Source: Gnetum montanum
Taxonomy: Eukaryota; Streptophyta; Gnetopsida; Gnetales; Gnetaceae
Reading direction: 5' to 3'
Length of the DNA stretch: 64,000 nt
NCBI GenBank assembly: GCA_015680685.1
Contig: MNCI01025089.1
Span: forward strand, 1,108,301 to 1,172,300
Below the pieces are notes generated by a model. That model ran no database searches, was not told the DNA's origin, and saw only the letters and a list, made by a program, of their open reading frames with translations. This document shows positions 11,886 to 24,173 of this stretch, piece after piece; position 1 is the first letter of the stretch, and every line of letters begins with the position of its first letter. The translations under genes and the position numbers were made by a program.

Positions 11886-11890
11886 TTAAC
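11886..11890. repeat. Target-site duplication (right), TTAAC
   Basis: Exact repeat of 6041-6045 directly after the terminal CA of the right LTR. The flank happens to contain a second TTAAC straight after it. Confidence 0.85.
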
Positions 11891-13300
11891 TTAACAAGAT
11901 GCTCATGTGACATAACACTCAAGATTCTACTAACATTTTAGGGTGTAGTGAGCTCGGCCAACATGGTAGAATTTCTTCATACAATTAAATTCTAGCTCTA
12001 CAAACTAGCTCCATGTGCTAACTCAATAGAGCTAAAAATGAACTTGGCTTGCAAAGTCAAATTTTACCCCAACGAGCAACATTTCCATAAGCTAAAATGG
12101 TAGGGTTAACTCATCAATTATAACATGGTAGAACCATTATGAGCTTCTTTATAGAATAGAATTTTCACCTTAGAAAATGGCTCTACAATTTGGTGATTCA
12201 TAGGGCTTTTGTAGAGGAGATAAATGGTTCCTCTAACTAGCTCTAGATGCTAACATGAAAATGTCAACATGGCTCTACTAATGTGGTAGGGCCACCTAAA
12301 TAATTTGACACAAGTTTTAGCTAATGTAGCACTAGTGATGAGGTAATTCCTACATGGAAATGCTGATGTGGCAAATGAAGCTATTGTCATCTAGATGAAA
12401 AAATGAGCTGCTCTAACTGCCAACGTGGCAAAGTTGATTTGTGAAGTGAAAACTAATCTTACAAACAAGCTCTACAAGGTCAGGTGATCATTTTTTGATG
12501 TGGTGAAATGTATTTCTTGAGCTAAAAATCATCCTTACGAGGTGCCTTTATGAACTAATGTTGCATTCGCTAATGTGGCTAATGATGACATGGCAAAGGT
12601 GGCAAAAATTATTTAGATGAGAAACAAGTTGAACCTATATGTTGATGTGGCCCCTAATAATGTGGAAAAGGTGTCAAAATTTATTTAGATAAGAAACAAG
12701 ATGAACCTAGATGCTAATGTGGCCCCTACTAACATGGAAATGCTTCTTGATGCAGCCATTTTTAACTCTACAAGCTTCCTTCTATGTGTTCACATGGTCA
12801 TAGTGGTGGTTAAGCTATGTCATTAAGACCAAGTTGATCTACAAACTTATGTGGCTTATAGCAGCTAAGTTTTAAAAATAATTTTTTAGTTCATACTTTT
12901 TTGATGTGGAAGAGCTCCCTCATAAGGCTAAACTTTAGCTTTTCATATACTAGCTCTATGGAAGCACTAAGATGGTAGAGCAAGTTTGTGAGGCTAAAAT
13001 TCAACCTCATGAACTGGTTCTACAATCTAATGTGGTAATTCACTAATGTGGAATAGCTAATGAGGTAGAGCCACTTTGTAGGGTTGAATATTACCTTACA
13101 AGATGGTTCTATGAGATGATGTGACCAAGCATGCTTAGTTGTGGTGTCATGGAAGAACCAATTTGTGACATCATTAATCTTCTTTATAAAGCCATTATTT
13201 GGCTCTACAAGCTTTTCCATGAAGTTAAGGTGATAAATGAGAGCTCTTAGATGAAAACCTTGCATCTAGATGAAAACCTCTATCAAATCTAAAGCTTACA
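11891..13300 (-). repeat. Degenerate ~90 bp satellite, right part
   Basis: Dense variants of 'tggctctacaa', 'ctaatgtggta' and 'gctaacatggtagag' run through this stretch, in reverse orientation to the array at 18840-20250. Near 12620-12720 two neighbouring copies share 'gtgtcaaaatttatttag'-like text. No long ORF is supported. Confidence 0.6.
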
Positions 13301-15890
13301 TGTGAGGGCCTAAACTAAAGCATTGAGGCTAATCCAAGAAAATCTTATAGGGTTATTCTTTTTCACTCCTAGTGCCATTGAAGCAAAAATGGGAAAGATT
13401 TTAACACGTGGTTCTACAATATGTAGAGAGCTCCTAAATGACGACAAGGTGTGAGTGCTTAATACCAAAGCTAATGATCATGTGAATGACCTAAAGCTAA
13501 TTTATAGTTTATAAACACATCTAGATGCATCCATGATTGCATGTAGATGCTAATGTGATACAACTTATTCCATTTAATCTCAAAGAGTTTTACTGTAAGG
13601 GGCTCATATGTCGAAGCTAAAAATAAACTAGAACAAAAGTTTTAGCTTCCATGCTAAAAGAGGTTTCACAAAGAAACTCAAATTTAGTCAAGCTTGAAAT
13701 CATACAAAATACTTCCTTTTGATTTATTTTTGTTTCGAGCTTGTTTTCCATTAGCCAATGTAATAATAGTTTTCCTAAATATATTATGCAAGTAACTATT
13801 TCTCACTTCAAAAAGCATTCAAAATTTCAAACTTCATTATTATTTCATAAGCTCTTATGTTAAAAAAAATAAATTTTTGCATTTTCTTTTAGTCCATGAG
13901 CTCTTACTTATCCTAATTTTCTTTTCCAATAATTTGAATTTAAATATTGAACAAAAGTGACATCACTCTTTTGGCCTAAGCTCTTTCCTTTTATAATTAC
14001 AAGCTTAAAATTTATTCCTAAAATACAAGGCCTCTTTTCTTAAATAAAAGCAATGTAATTACTTAATGCCTTGTTCCATGAAATGGTAGAAATGTGACAA
14101 TAGTGGAAAATGGAAAATTGTCAAAATGAAGAATGCATAGATCACATGGAAATACCTATTAAGACCCATTGGAATGTTATATAAAATGTGATCATGCATA
14201 GTTTTTAATTTTAAGGAAAACCAACAAAAGTGGGTGCAACAATGGCCTCTTTTAGATCTACTACTATAGCTATGGTCAGTTCCTTTGCAAAACATCCATG
14301 AACATGACATCATATCCCTTGCTTATTCAGATGATAAGTTAAGAAAATTGATGGTAGATTTGGATCATCTACATTCTTAAATATAACAAAAACCTTTTGT
14401 TATTTTGGTACTTTTGGTGAGGTCCTTGGTGGACTCCTAGAATCATCTTCCATCTTCCTTGTATTCATAACCTACACAGATAATAGTAAGAATTACACTA
14501 GGATTGAATAAAGGTTAAAATCAAAATTATGCAAGTATTTCCATATAATTCACAATGTCTTCCTTGACAATAGTGCTAAAGATACAAATCTAGCTAGTTT
14601 GTATGCCAAGTAAAATATATCATTCAAATCATAGTGTGATTTGATCATAATCTTTAAAGATGATGTTGAGTAGATTGCTATGAACACTCATTTATATCAT
14701 TGCATTCAAAAAATGTAAGATATATTATAATTCACATGTTAAAATTTAATTCCATGTAACCACTAAGAGAAAGAGAAAAGGATATATTTGTGATTTTATA
14801 TTTTATAACCTTTATGTATCTTATGGTTATAAAGAATAAAATGATAGTAAACACACATGCATCACAATTCCAAGTGGGGGTAGAGGCAATGCTCTAGTGT
14901 GTACACACATGCACACATGTCATAATCCCTTAAGGGACAAGTGCAATACCACACAAAAAATGTAATAAAATGACTCTTAGTTAGAACCTTGATGGCCCAA
15001 CACCATGTCATATAGTTGTTACCTCTTTGGGTAAGGTTGAGTTATTGCAGCTTATGAAAATAATACTAAAATAAAAAATATTTTTAACATTTTAATGTTT
15101 ATAATTTTTTATATATTTTGAAGGTTTAAGACATCAATGATAAAAATGAGAAAAACTCATAAAATTTGCATACCATGTAAACAATGGACTCCACATCAAC
15201 CAAATAGTTCTAGGCTACATAAGCACAATAACACTCTAATAGAGTCTAGCTACATTTGTTAAAGTGTTGATAACTCAAAACACATACAAACAAGGAAGGA
15301 AATTAACTTATCCAAGGGAGGAAGAGCTCTTCACATAATTTGGAAGCCACAAGCATAAGAAATAACTAAGTAAAACTTATTATTATGTGAGAACTCTCCT
15401 AAGGTACTTGTAGTTTACATGTGAGAATAGAAAGGGTTTATCAATGCCTAGATGCCAACAAAGGCTCATCAATGCCATATCAGCCAACCCCAATCATACT
15501 TAGGATTAAGCAAGGCTAGGTAGAAGATACATCCATGCCCCTACATTAATGCAATATGTGCATCAGCACATAGTAGTTAATGCACCCTCCCCATCAACCA
15601 CAATAGGCCACTTTCCTATTAAAACAAGCTAGAACTCAAAGGAACATGCTAAAATAGCCTTGAGACATCCAAATGAAGCTAGAAGCATTGTAAAATACTT
15701 GGAATCAAGAATGAAACCTTAGAGTGTGGCACACGAGGTAAGGATACATCACTAAAGACCAATAAACTCAACCAAGCATGCTAGTCTACAAACATAAGGT
15801 GCACAAAACACTATTCTAGATCCACAACTTATAATTAAAATATAAATTATGATTGGATACTTCATCAAGCATTGTCATGTAGTAACCATC
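13301..15890. other. Unassigned AT-rich DNA
   Basis: No domain is recognisable. The open frame at 14059-14313 (minus) contains no known motif. Some words near 14090-14160 recur near 3920-4030, which suggests old dispersed repeat. Confidence 0.4.
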
Positions 15891-15899
15891 ATTACATTT

Positions 15900-16400
15900 T
15901 TTCAAGCTTCCATACCTACTGTTGTGGGATGTATTCTTAGATGATTGATTATTCTTGCCATTTTGCAAAGTATTTGGATTAATCCTAGAAAGGCATATAC
16001 CTCTCTCTTGTCTCTAGTCACATCTTCATAGAGAAAATATGAGATGTTGATGGCACACTTCCTCCTCATCATAGCCATAATCTTAGTCTCTCGAGTAAAG
16101 ATACTTGATAAATATTTGATGGATACAAAGTTATGCATGATGATTTTTCATATAGCATTTTGAAGTAGGAAAATGTTTAACATCTTCACCTTAGCGTTAT
16201 CCATGTTAAAGAACTTTAGCATCATCATTGAACTAATCTTGAGCTTAGTCTTCTAGGTATGTCACCACTAATTATTTGATAGTTTATTTGTGAATCCTGT
16301 GGCCTATGAGATTACCCATCTGAAAATAGGCATAGGAACTCCATTAACAAAGGTCATGGAACCATCAGCAATGAGGTTTTGGTAGAATTCCTCTACCTTT
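15900..16400 (-). pseudogene. Eroded unidentified ORF, probably transposon-derived
   Basis: The minus strand reads through as protein-like sequence with few stops. It runs from 'SMTFVNGVPMPIFRW' near 16350 through an open block at 15902-16138 containing 'MALMRRKC'-like and 'YEDVTRDKREVYAFLGLI' text. The composition and the 'F-x-G-L-I' element are loosely reminiscent of the putative plant transposon protein found in Ty3-type elements, but I cannot name the family. No methionine start or end can be fixed. Confidence 0.35.
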
Positions 16401-17300
16401 TATTGTTAACATGTGAAGGATTTGGTGATGTAGTTATACAAGCCCATCCATTGCAATGACTTCTTAAGCTGAGGAGAACCAAGATCTAGGGACTAATGAT
16501 AGTATTTCTCTTCATTAATGAATCATTGACAAACATCATGTGCATCCATAACCTCTTCAATGTCATTTGTATGCTCGTCATCATCTTCTACTAGCTCCTC
16601 TAGCACTTGTTTAGTTACCTGTTACTGCACATGTGATCAACCTAAGGATCAAAATGTGACTGCCTACCTCCTGATCTACTTTTGGATGGGGGCCTATCTA
16701 AAGTAGGGCTATGAACTCTAGATTGGAAAATCAAAGTTCTTCCTCTTATTCCTTCTAAAGAATCAGTGGCTCTCATAAAGATCTATAAACAGAAGCCTAA
16801 GATTATTTAACCTCAGTTCCCCTTAGTCTCTAGAGTTGGATCATAATCACCCCAACATGATTAGCTATGAAATCTATTAAAAATCAAGTGAGTTTCCACT
16901 AGGCATCATACTACCATTGTAGAAGTTATGCATGAGAATAATGATAAATACAACCCTTGGGAAATATGTGAAAAACATCATCACAACTATTGAAATAACA
17001 TGTGTGTGGGTAAGGATGGATGAGGTACAAATGTTTAAATATCTATTAAAAATATTAAATGCATACCTAAAGTGGTTTCTCTCCCCCATAACTAAGTTAC
17101 AAGACACCAAGCTTGAACCACTACTAGAACACTAAGGATAGGAAGACCTAAGAAGACTGCATGAAAAATTTTTACCAATCCTCTTACAAGATGAAGATTT
17201 TGGTAGAGTCTTTCTTATTTTTGATCCACCAAAGTAAACAAAGAGAAAAAAAAAGGAAATGTGTATGACATTATTTGAAATCCCCTTCCCCACACACCCC
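16401..17300. other. Unassigned, probably continuation of the eroded ORF region
   Basis: The minus strand has acidic-looking text near 16550-16620 from 'tcatcatcttctac' and short open frames at 16877-17110. No family is recognisable. Confidence 0.35.
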
Positions 17301-17319
17301 ACACACACACACACATGCC

Positions 17320-17364
<45 letters not shown>
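17301..17364. repeat. (CA)n followed by a 44-base poly-C run
   Basis: An 'acacacacac' stretch at about 17300-17315 leads into 44 consecutive C bases at 17321-17364, then 'accaccgcc'. The minus strand is therefore G44, able to form G-quadruplexes. Poly-glycine frames read across it are artefacts. Homopolymer length in assemblies is unreliable. Confidence 0.9.
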
Positions 17365-18219
17365 ACCACCGCCTTCCCCAACCCAAGTACATATAGTGTT
17401 GTCAATGTTGGATAAGAAGGTGCACTGGTGTAGGGGCACCAACACCTCTACATTGATGTAAGGGTGAATCAATGCACCTTTCCAATTAGGAAAAATTACC
17501 TAAATCTACCTCCCAAGCCTTCAACTTATGTTTGACTACCATTAGAGCATCGTTTAAGGCCTACATCATGCCAAAATCACCTAGGATTTACCTCACAAGG
17601 TGTACAAGGAGAAGAAGAATAAGAGCATTACAAAATTACCTTAGATGACATCATGGATCATGGAGAAGGAGTCAATTGGTTAATTTGTATAATCCCATGA
17701 ACCTAGAGCTAGAAAATAAGGGTGAAAATAATAAGAGAATGATTATATCACATGAATAATATAATATAGGCACAACTAAGGTGAATTAATAGATTATAGC
17801 ATGGTCAAACCTTGAATCATAAAGAGTCGATACTTACACAAGTGGAAGACCAATAGAGTGTTGTATGCAATGCAACCTTTATCATCACTAGGAGACAAGA
17901 TTTGGTTGAGTCACATATGATGCTTATCCACTAAGGATTTACAAGTGAGTTATCCTCAAAGTAGGCACTTGCCTTCATTACCCTTGTAAAACCTATTGAT
18001 GAGACACATGTGGATTCTTAGCAACTAGTGAGATATTAGCATCAAACATGAGTCTATCCTCTTGGATCACTAGATCTCATCCTCTATGTTGTTTCATCAA
18101 CCTCCTACCATAAATAACCATGAATAATAATGGAATAAAATATATCAATAACTAATAATTAATAATGGATGAGAGAGAATGAAAAAGAATGCAACCTCAC
18201 CTGATTCCTAGCCAACTAT
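17365..18219. other. Unassigned AT-rich DNA
   Basis: Nothing recognisable before the TG that opens the long LTR at 18220. Words such as 'taggggcaccaacacctctac' near 17431 resemble text near 15530 and hint at an old repeat. Confidence 0.4.
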
Positions 18220-18839
18220 TGTCATATTTTAGCCATTAATGAAGCAAAGCTTAAGCTAATTGAGATAAATTATATGAATTGTTAATAGTTATTGAATTAA
18301 ATATAGCTTTATATAATAATGGGATTGTATATCTTAGAATACTTCAAGGATTATACGTAAGGAAATGAAGGGCTCGGGTCCTTATCATGATTTTTTGGTA
18401 AGATCTATAGTATGAATGAAGGTTCAAGACTAAAGATCGAAAGTGAGAATTAAAATTAAATGGAAAATACTTTCTAGGTTTTGCAGCATAGTAGAGATAA
18501 TGAAATAGTACTAGACCTAAATTATCAGGCTCATTTCTCTATGCCACATCTAATGATCTTTAATATTTGTCACATAAAATAAAGCCCTAAGTAGAGCCAG
18601 TTTGTAAGTTAGGATTTTTATTTAAATTCAAAATCATGCATAGGACTAGATTAGCTACCAAGGATAGAGCCTATATAGATTTTTCATGGCTTAAGTAAAT
18701 GCTTTTTTTTTGTTCAAGTTTCTAAAAATTAATACATAGAGTTTAGGAACCAATTTCTTCTTAAGAAAGGATTGGAATTAGAACAAAAATTTAAAACCGT
18801 CATGTTATAAGAAAGGGATCAATCCAAATCTAAGAAGGG

Positions 18840-20250
18840 ATTAATGAAGTTCATAGAGCTAAAAATGGCTCTATGAAATGTTTCTATGAGCTAGTGCAAA
18901 AATTGGCCTCACCACATCCACATCTATAAAAGGCATCATTCAAAGAGCTTAAATCTAGTTCCATGAGTAGGTCCTTCCACGTTATCCATAGAACCAATTT
19001 ATAGGCTTGGAACTCAACCCTATGAAAAGCTCAAAATAAGCTATTTCATGTTAGAATTTACATAGAATGGATTCATAGAATCTAAAAGTAGCTCTACGAA
19101 ATGGTTCTACAAGAAATTATAGCTTTGTGGACCTACTTTAATAGTTAATAGTTTATAGAGTTGATTCATAGGATCAAATCAGCATCTAATCTATTTTTCC
19201 ATGTCATCCCATTCATAGAATCAAATTTCTATTCTATGAGTGAGCACCAAGTTAGTTTTGCAACGTTAGCATCAACCATGTCAAGTAGTTCATAGAGCCA
19301 GATTTCTATTCTATGAGCAAGCTCTACCATATCAAAAATTATCACATCAACCTCCTCATAGAGCCAATTCATAGAGTTAGATTTTTACTCTACATGTGAG
19401 TGATGTATTCATTCTACCATATCAGCATCCACCACATCATCTCACTCATAGAGCTAGTTCATAGAATCAAAATTTTGTTCTATGAGCAGGCATTGTGTTG
19501 ATTTTGGCACATCAACATCTACCACATCAGCTCCCTTGTAGAGCTAGTTTGTAGAACCAACTGTCCATTGTATGAATAAGATTAAAAATTAATTTTATGA
19601 GCCATGTCATTAAAGTGTATTGAGAAAATCTTACATGTATAACCAAAATTCAATTCTACAAATAAGATATCAAAGAACTCTACCATGTTAGCCTTCAAGT
19701 AGAGTGGGTTCATAGAATCAAAAACTGGCTCTATGAAGTATATCTATGAACCACATCAACTCTATGGATCAGCCTCACCATGTCAGCTCCTTTGTAGAAT
19801 GAAGTTGTAGAACTAAAAATTAATTCTACAATAAGCTTATCTTTCCATCTTATGAGCCATGTTAGCATCACCATGTCAGCTTCTTGTATGGTAGTAGTTC
19901 GTAGAGTCAAAAGAAGTTTCTACAAGGAAACTAAAAGTTGGTTCTACAAAGAAGCTCTACGACCATTCTTCCACATCATTATCAAGGAACTTGCAAAATC
20001 TATAAAGTTTCTCTACCATATTAGCTTCTTTATAGAGCATATTCATGAGCCAAAAAAGGTTCTATGAATAATCATTAGAAGTAGTTCTACAAGCCACGTT
20101 AATGTAGCTTAGCAAGTTCAAAAAGCATAGAAAGGATATAATAAAGAACATACAAAAAAGGGCCATGAAAAACTCTACCATGTCAACAATTCCTAGAACC
20201 AAAACTTGACTCTACAAGCAAGATGAAAAAAGGTTCTATGAGCTAACATT
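18840..20250 (+). repeat. Degenerate ~90 bp tandem repeat inside the LTR
   Basis: Units are clear at 19356, 19446 and 19536, exactly 90 bp apart, each starting with a variant of 'tcatagagctagttcatag' and containing 'ctaccacatcagc'. Elsewhere units are shortened or diverged. The same array is in the right LTR at 27340-28404 and, inverted, at 5281-6040 and 11891-13300. Confidence 0.75.
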
Positions 20251-20821
20251 AGTACTAAGGCTATATGAAGAGAGAAGATACATCAATGAATAGAGCCTAA
20301 AACCAAGATAGAGTAGCATGAAGCTGTCATTAAAGCACATAGCCACCATGATAAAAACAAGCTATATTTGTGCAAATGGAATAGAAAGGTGTAGGAATTA
20401 TTGATTTAACTAAGAGCTAACAGAAAGCCATTACTCTAGTACAAACAAGGTCATTTGAATATGTTGATGGCAATTACTAGTATCATAGTTGAGATTGCTA
20501 AATAAAAACTCAAATTAAAGTTTAAACCTATGTGGGAATATTTTTAATGAAAATAACAAATTCCCTAACTAAATTAGTTGTGGGAGAAACATGCATTGAG
20601 GAAATATTAAAGAAGCTTAATGACTTCAAATGAGATACAATAGATCATGTTGTTAAGGCTCTTTTTAAATGTAACATTTATTAGTTGAGAAGATTCATAT
20701 TCAAAGGATGAGAAGGATTTATTAACAGAACAATTACCCAACACCCTGCAATTATATGAATAGAACGTGAGACAACCATAGCTTTTAAATTTTTGTAATG
20801 ATTGTAATTATTAAATATTAC

Positions 20822-20829
20822 TATATAAA
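20822..20829 (+). promoter_or_regulatory. Probable LTR TATA box
   Basis: TATATAAA-type sequence (ctatataaaacc) lies upstream of the G-rich tract and the coding region. It is the best candidate for the element's core promoter; the truncated right LTR cannot confirm it. Confidence 0.4.
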
Positions 20830-21689
20830 ACCTAGAGCATATTTGTTAAAGATAGATTGAATTGAGGGGGGAGCAAGGTAGGAGTGATTTTCTCTACAAT
20901 GGTATTGTAATTTCATACTTGATTCATCTAATTTACTTTTATCCTATGATTTTTTTCTTATTTTCCTACTTTATCATAATTACTTAGCTAATGGTTAAGA
21001 TAGTATTGTATCTTGCATTATTAGAATTATTTAAATCACTTGAATAGCTAAGGATTTAGTAATTTTTGGTATTTTTGACTAATTTCAATAATTATTTTCT
21101 AAAAATGTTTGCTCTTATACATAATACCTTATTTTCAATGTTTAATACTTTATGCAATTATGCTACTTTATTTCAATGAATCCATTGAATCTTTCTCTAT
21201 TTCCAATTTTTGCTATAAAATTCTCTCTCTAAGGAAAATTGGTAAAATATTTTGTCAAATTGAACTTAATCATTATATGAAAAGCTATATTGTGGAGGTA
21301 GCATATAATCTAGACTACATAGACTAAGTAGCTTTAATATAGCAGGAAATTTTGTTCACTTAAAGGATAGAGTAAAGATGGTTGGATCTTTTGTAAAAGT
21401 TTGAGTAGTTGTTTATCTCTTGGAACACAATATTAAGAAATTTAGAGCTTTTGTTAACAAAAAACACATAGTTTCTCTGTAACCACTAGGTTTATTCAAA
21501 GGTATCTAGGCCTTGATATTTCCAAAGACCAATAAAAGCCTAAACTCAAGTTTTGAAAGAATTTTTCCATAATTAGTTTCTTGTCACTAGGAAAATAATA
21601 TAGAAACATCAGTGCTCCAAAGTAGTCACTAATTGTTTTTCTAGTGATAGGAGGGCAAAAAATTTAGTTGCTACTTTATCAATGAAAGA

Positions 21690-22985
21690 ATAACCTTATA
21701 AGTTTGAAGAATTTAAAAGTCCTACAAAGTACTTTGATTATAAGATTGATCATTCATTAAAGAAAGAGTAGGAAAAGGTTTTTGAATTAGGGACAAGTAG
21801 TGGAGTTAAAATTAGAAGAACTAGAAGATCATCTCTTCTATCTACTTTACTAGTCTTCCAAATTAGAAGATGGAATATAAAAAGTTCAACAAATAGAAGG
21901 AGTTTCAATTGAATGGCAAATCCACCACTAGTAAATTCTTGGCAAGAAGCCACACCATTGAGATTCTTGAATTATAATGATATCCTTAAGATGGTCTACA
22001 AGTAGTTACATGATCCTTATATTCTAGAGAAGCTTAGATAGCTAAACAATTTGTTCATTTATACGAGTTACCTTTAGCATACACAAATGTTCAATATCAA
22101 GACCAAGCTTACAGGATATTTGTAGCAAACCTAAGACATAGGGCTTAAATTTGGTACTCAAACTTACCAAACAATAGTATCACAAGTTGGGATGACATGA
22201 AAAATTTATTCATAGCTTAAGTTGACAACCAAATTGACCAAAAACAACTATATTATGGGTTAGTTCAAGCCAAATAAGGGTCTAAAGAATTAGTTAGGGA
22301 ATTTAATATTAAATTCCATCAGATTTGTGGATTATTTCAAAGGTAATGTAGACCTTGAGATGAAGTGCTTAGAAACACTTATTTAAATGCTATCAATATA
22401 AGCATTTTAATTTGGCTAAGGACATTGAATTTGGTAACCTTGAATGATTTCTTTAATGAGGTTTTCCAAGTAGAAAAATAATTAAACATAGCTAATGAAG
22501 ACATCATTCAAGCATAAAAAGATGAGCAAGAAACATTAATCAATGTGTAAAATATAGCTCAATTTAAACCATTTCCTTCTACTATTGATAAAGATCAAGA
22601 TCAACAAAATAAGGATTCTAGAAAAGAAAACCTAATGAAGGAATTTTCAAACAAGGTAGTTAAGTTAGAGAAAGTACTAGTTAAAGTTAATACCAAAGAA
22701 GAAAAGAAGCATAGGAAACATAAACATCAAAATACAGATACCAAATTATTGGATTTTGAAGATGAAAGTAACGCAAGTATCTCACATTTTCTTGACATTG
22801 AATCTGATGATGAGTCATCTGGTATTCATTATGTTAGCAAATCATTTGAAAATGAATCAAGTGGCACTTCTTTATCAAGTTAAAAAGAAGATTTATCTTT
22901 GGATGAGGATTGTAATAATAATGATAGATTTGAATACAGATTAAGGTCAAAAGAAAAGTTAACTACATCTAGGCCTCCAAACATC
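21690..22985 (+). pseudogene. gag region of the Tat-like element
   Basis: The translation near 22180-22350 shows the retrotransposon gag layout. A Trp-Asp motif with a following 'KNLFIA' (consensus W-x-x-[ML]-K-x-x-F) is followed after about 35 residues by 'LVREFNIKFHQI', matching the usual '[DE]-Y-[VI]-x-R-F' helix. A charged, lysine-rich then acidic/serine-rich segment follows at 22635-22883, which is open for 82 codons. Frame changes and stops separate the blocks. I see no intact zinc knuckle. Confidence 0.55.
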
Positions 22986-23309
22986 ATACCTAATCCTACT
23001 ACTACAAGAAAGGCTTTCAAACTAAATGAAAAATACAAGGATACATAGATTGATAAAGATTCTCAAAATTAGTCATTTAACAAATGGTTTAGAAATTCAA
23101 CTGTTTATGGCAATTGAGAGCATGATTTAATAGAAGATTTAAAGCATGTTAAAGCTAACATTAGCATCTACCAGCTATTATAAACAAAAAGTCAGCAAAT
23201 AAAATTTAGAGCTAGTCAAGGCAAAGAGGAAGGTTGCAGAGTTTAAATTAAGCTATGGTTATAATGAAGATAAAATGATAAAATCTAAATATTCTTGTAT
23301 CCTAGATAA

Positions 23310-23700
23310 ATAAGCTCTTCCTTTTCTTCTTACAATGACATTAAATGGAAAATATTTGCATAATTATTTAGTTAATTTAGTAGCTACCTCAACAATTCTG
23401 TTATTATTTATCTATAAACAATTAGAACTATCACTAGAATAGTCCAACAAGAAAATTGTCCAAGTAGATAAGAGTAGGGTAAAAATTGTGGTATAATTAC
23501 CAAGAACTTTACTTCAAATTTTTTTAGAAGCTTGTATTAAGAGTAAAATAATCATCCAAGTAGTCCATATCCTAAATTCATATAGTATCTTGCTAATTTG
23601 GATTTGGAGTAAAATGTTTTTTTGGATATATATCGATAGATTATTCACACATGTGGCTATCATGGAAGAGAGAGCCTAATTAGATATACATATACATTGA
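23310..23700 (+). pseudogene. Protease remnant of the Tat-like element
   Basis: The translation contains 'MTLNGKYLHNYLV' then 'ATSTIL', matching the retropepsin frame [LV]-[VI]-D-x-G-[AS]-S-x-N-[IL]-L with the catalytic Asp replaced by Asn. After about 75 codons comes 'YSILLIWIW', where the family has Y-x-I-L-L-G-R-x-W. Both anchors are in the expected order and spacing. The enzyme is inactive. Confidence 0.5.
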
Positions 23701-23789
23701 GACCGTGATAATCAAGAACATTACTTGTAATGGAAAGAACAAAGTCATTGAAACAATGACATTGAAAAAGGAGCATGGTCACTTAGAGA

Positions 23790-24173
23790 TGTGCAAATCC
23801 CAAAAAAGAAAGAAATTTAGAGCAATGAAAAGTGGGAATTATATTTTGATGGATCTCGTAATTCAAAGGGGACTAAATCTAGAATAGTCTTAGCAAAGAA
23901 TGATTCTTAGAAAACTTTCAAAGTTATACATCTATCATGCCCATGTATGAATAATAAGGCTAAGTATGAAGCCTTGTGTATTAGAATTAGAATAGCTTTG
24001 GAAAAAGGATTAAAAGAATTATAATTAAGGAGGACCTAGAGCTCATATGTGAATAGGTTAAGGATGAATGCATAGTAAAAAGTTCATTCTTGATCTCATA
24101 TAGACAACTTATCTAGAGCTTATTAAACCATTTCAAGCAATATGAAATAAAGCATATATGTAGGAAAGATAAC
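23790..24173 (+). pseudogene. Extra (FDGS-type) RNase H domain, upstream of RT
   Basis: The translation starts 'WELYFDGSRNSKG', the standard opening of the second RNase H acquired by Tat-like elements. It continues with 'CMNNKAKYEAL' (family C-T-N-N-x-A-E-Y-E-A-L; here Glu became Lys), a leucine-rich stretch, and 'ICRKDN' at the end (family R-x-x-N). It is cut at an N character at 24174. In the 58-61 kb element the same kind of domain lies after RT and RNase H instead. Loss of a catalytic Glu and several stops make it inactive. Confidence 0.65.

Larger units (their letters stand above)
6041..11890 (-). mobile_element. Complete non-autonomous Athila-like LTR retrotransposon with TSD
   Basis: Two similar LTRs (6046-6829 and 11023-11885), each starting TGATGAG and ending CATCA on the plus strand, are flanked by the same 5 bp, TTAAC, at 6041-6045 and 11886-11890. 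On the minus strand the order is 5' LTR, primer binding site, gag with a zinc knuckle, protease, a noncoding stretch, polypurine tract and 3' LTR. No reverse transcriptase, RNase H or integrase motif appears in 6830-7860, so it could move only with enzymes from a related element. The tRNA-Asp-type primer site, CX2CX3HX4C knuckle and protease context fit the Athila branch of Ty3 elements (family knowledge). Stops in gag and a lost protease active site show that it is now dead. Confidence 0.88.
18220..20900 (+). repeat. 5' LTR of the Tat-like element (right end uncertain)
   Basis: The part 18220-19862 is matched by 26646-28404. Beyond that there is no second copy for comparison. A TATA box at 20822-20829 followed by a G-rich tract ('gaggggggagcaagg', about 20865) suggests that U3 extends to about 20850 and that R and U5 follow, so the true LTR end probably lies between 20900 and 21500. 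I found no convincing primer binding site. Confidence 0.6.

Noticed and set aside
17132-17472. Two minus-strand frames with long glycine runs
   Set aside because: They are translations of the poly-C tract and have no support on either side.
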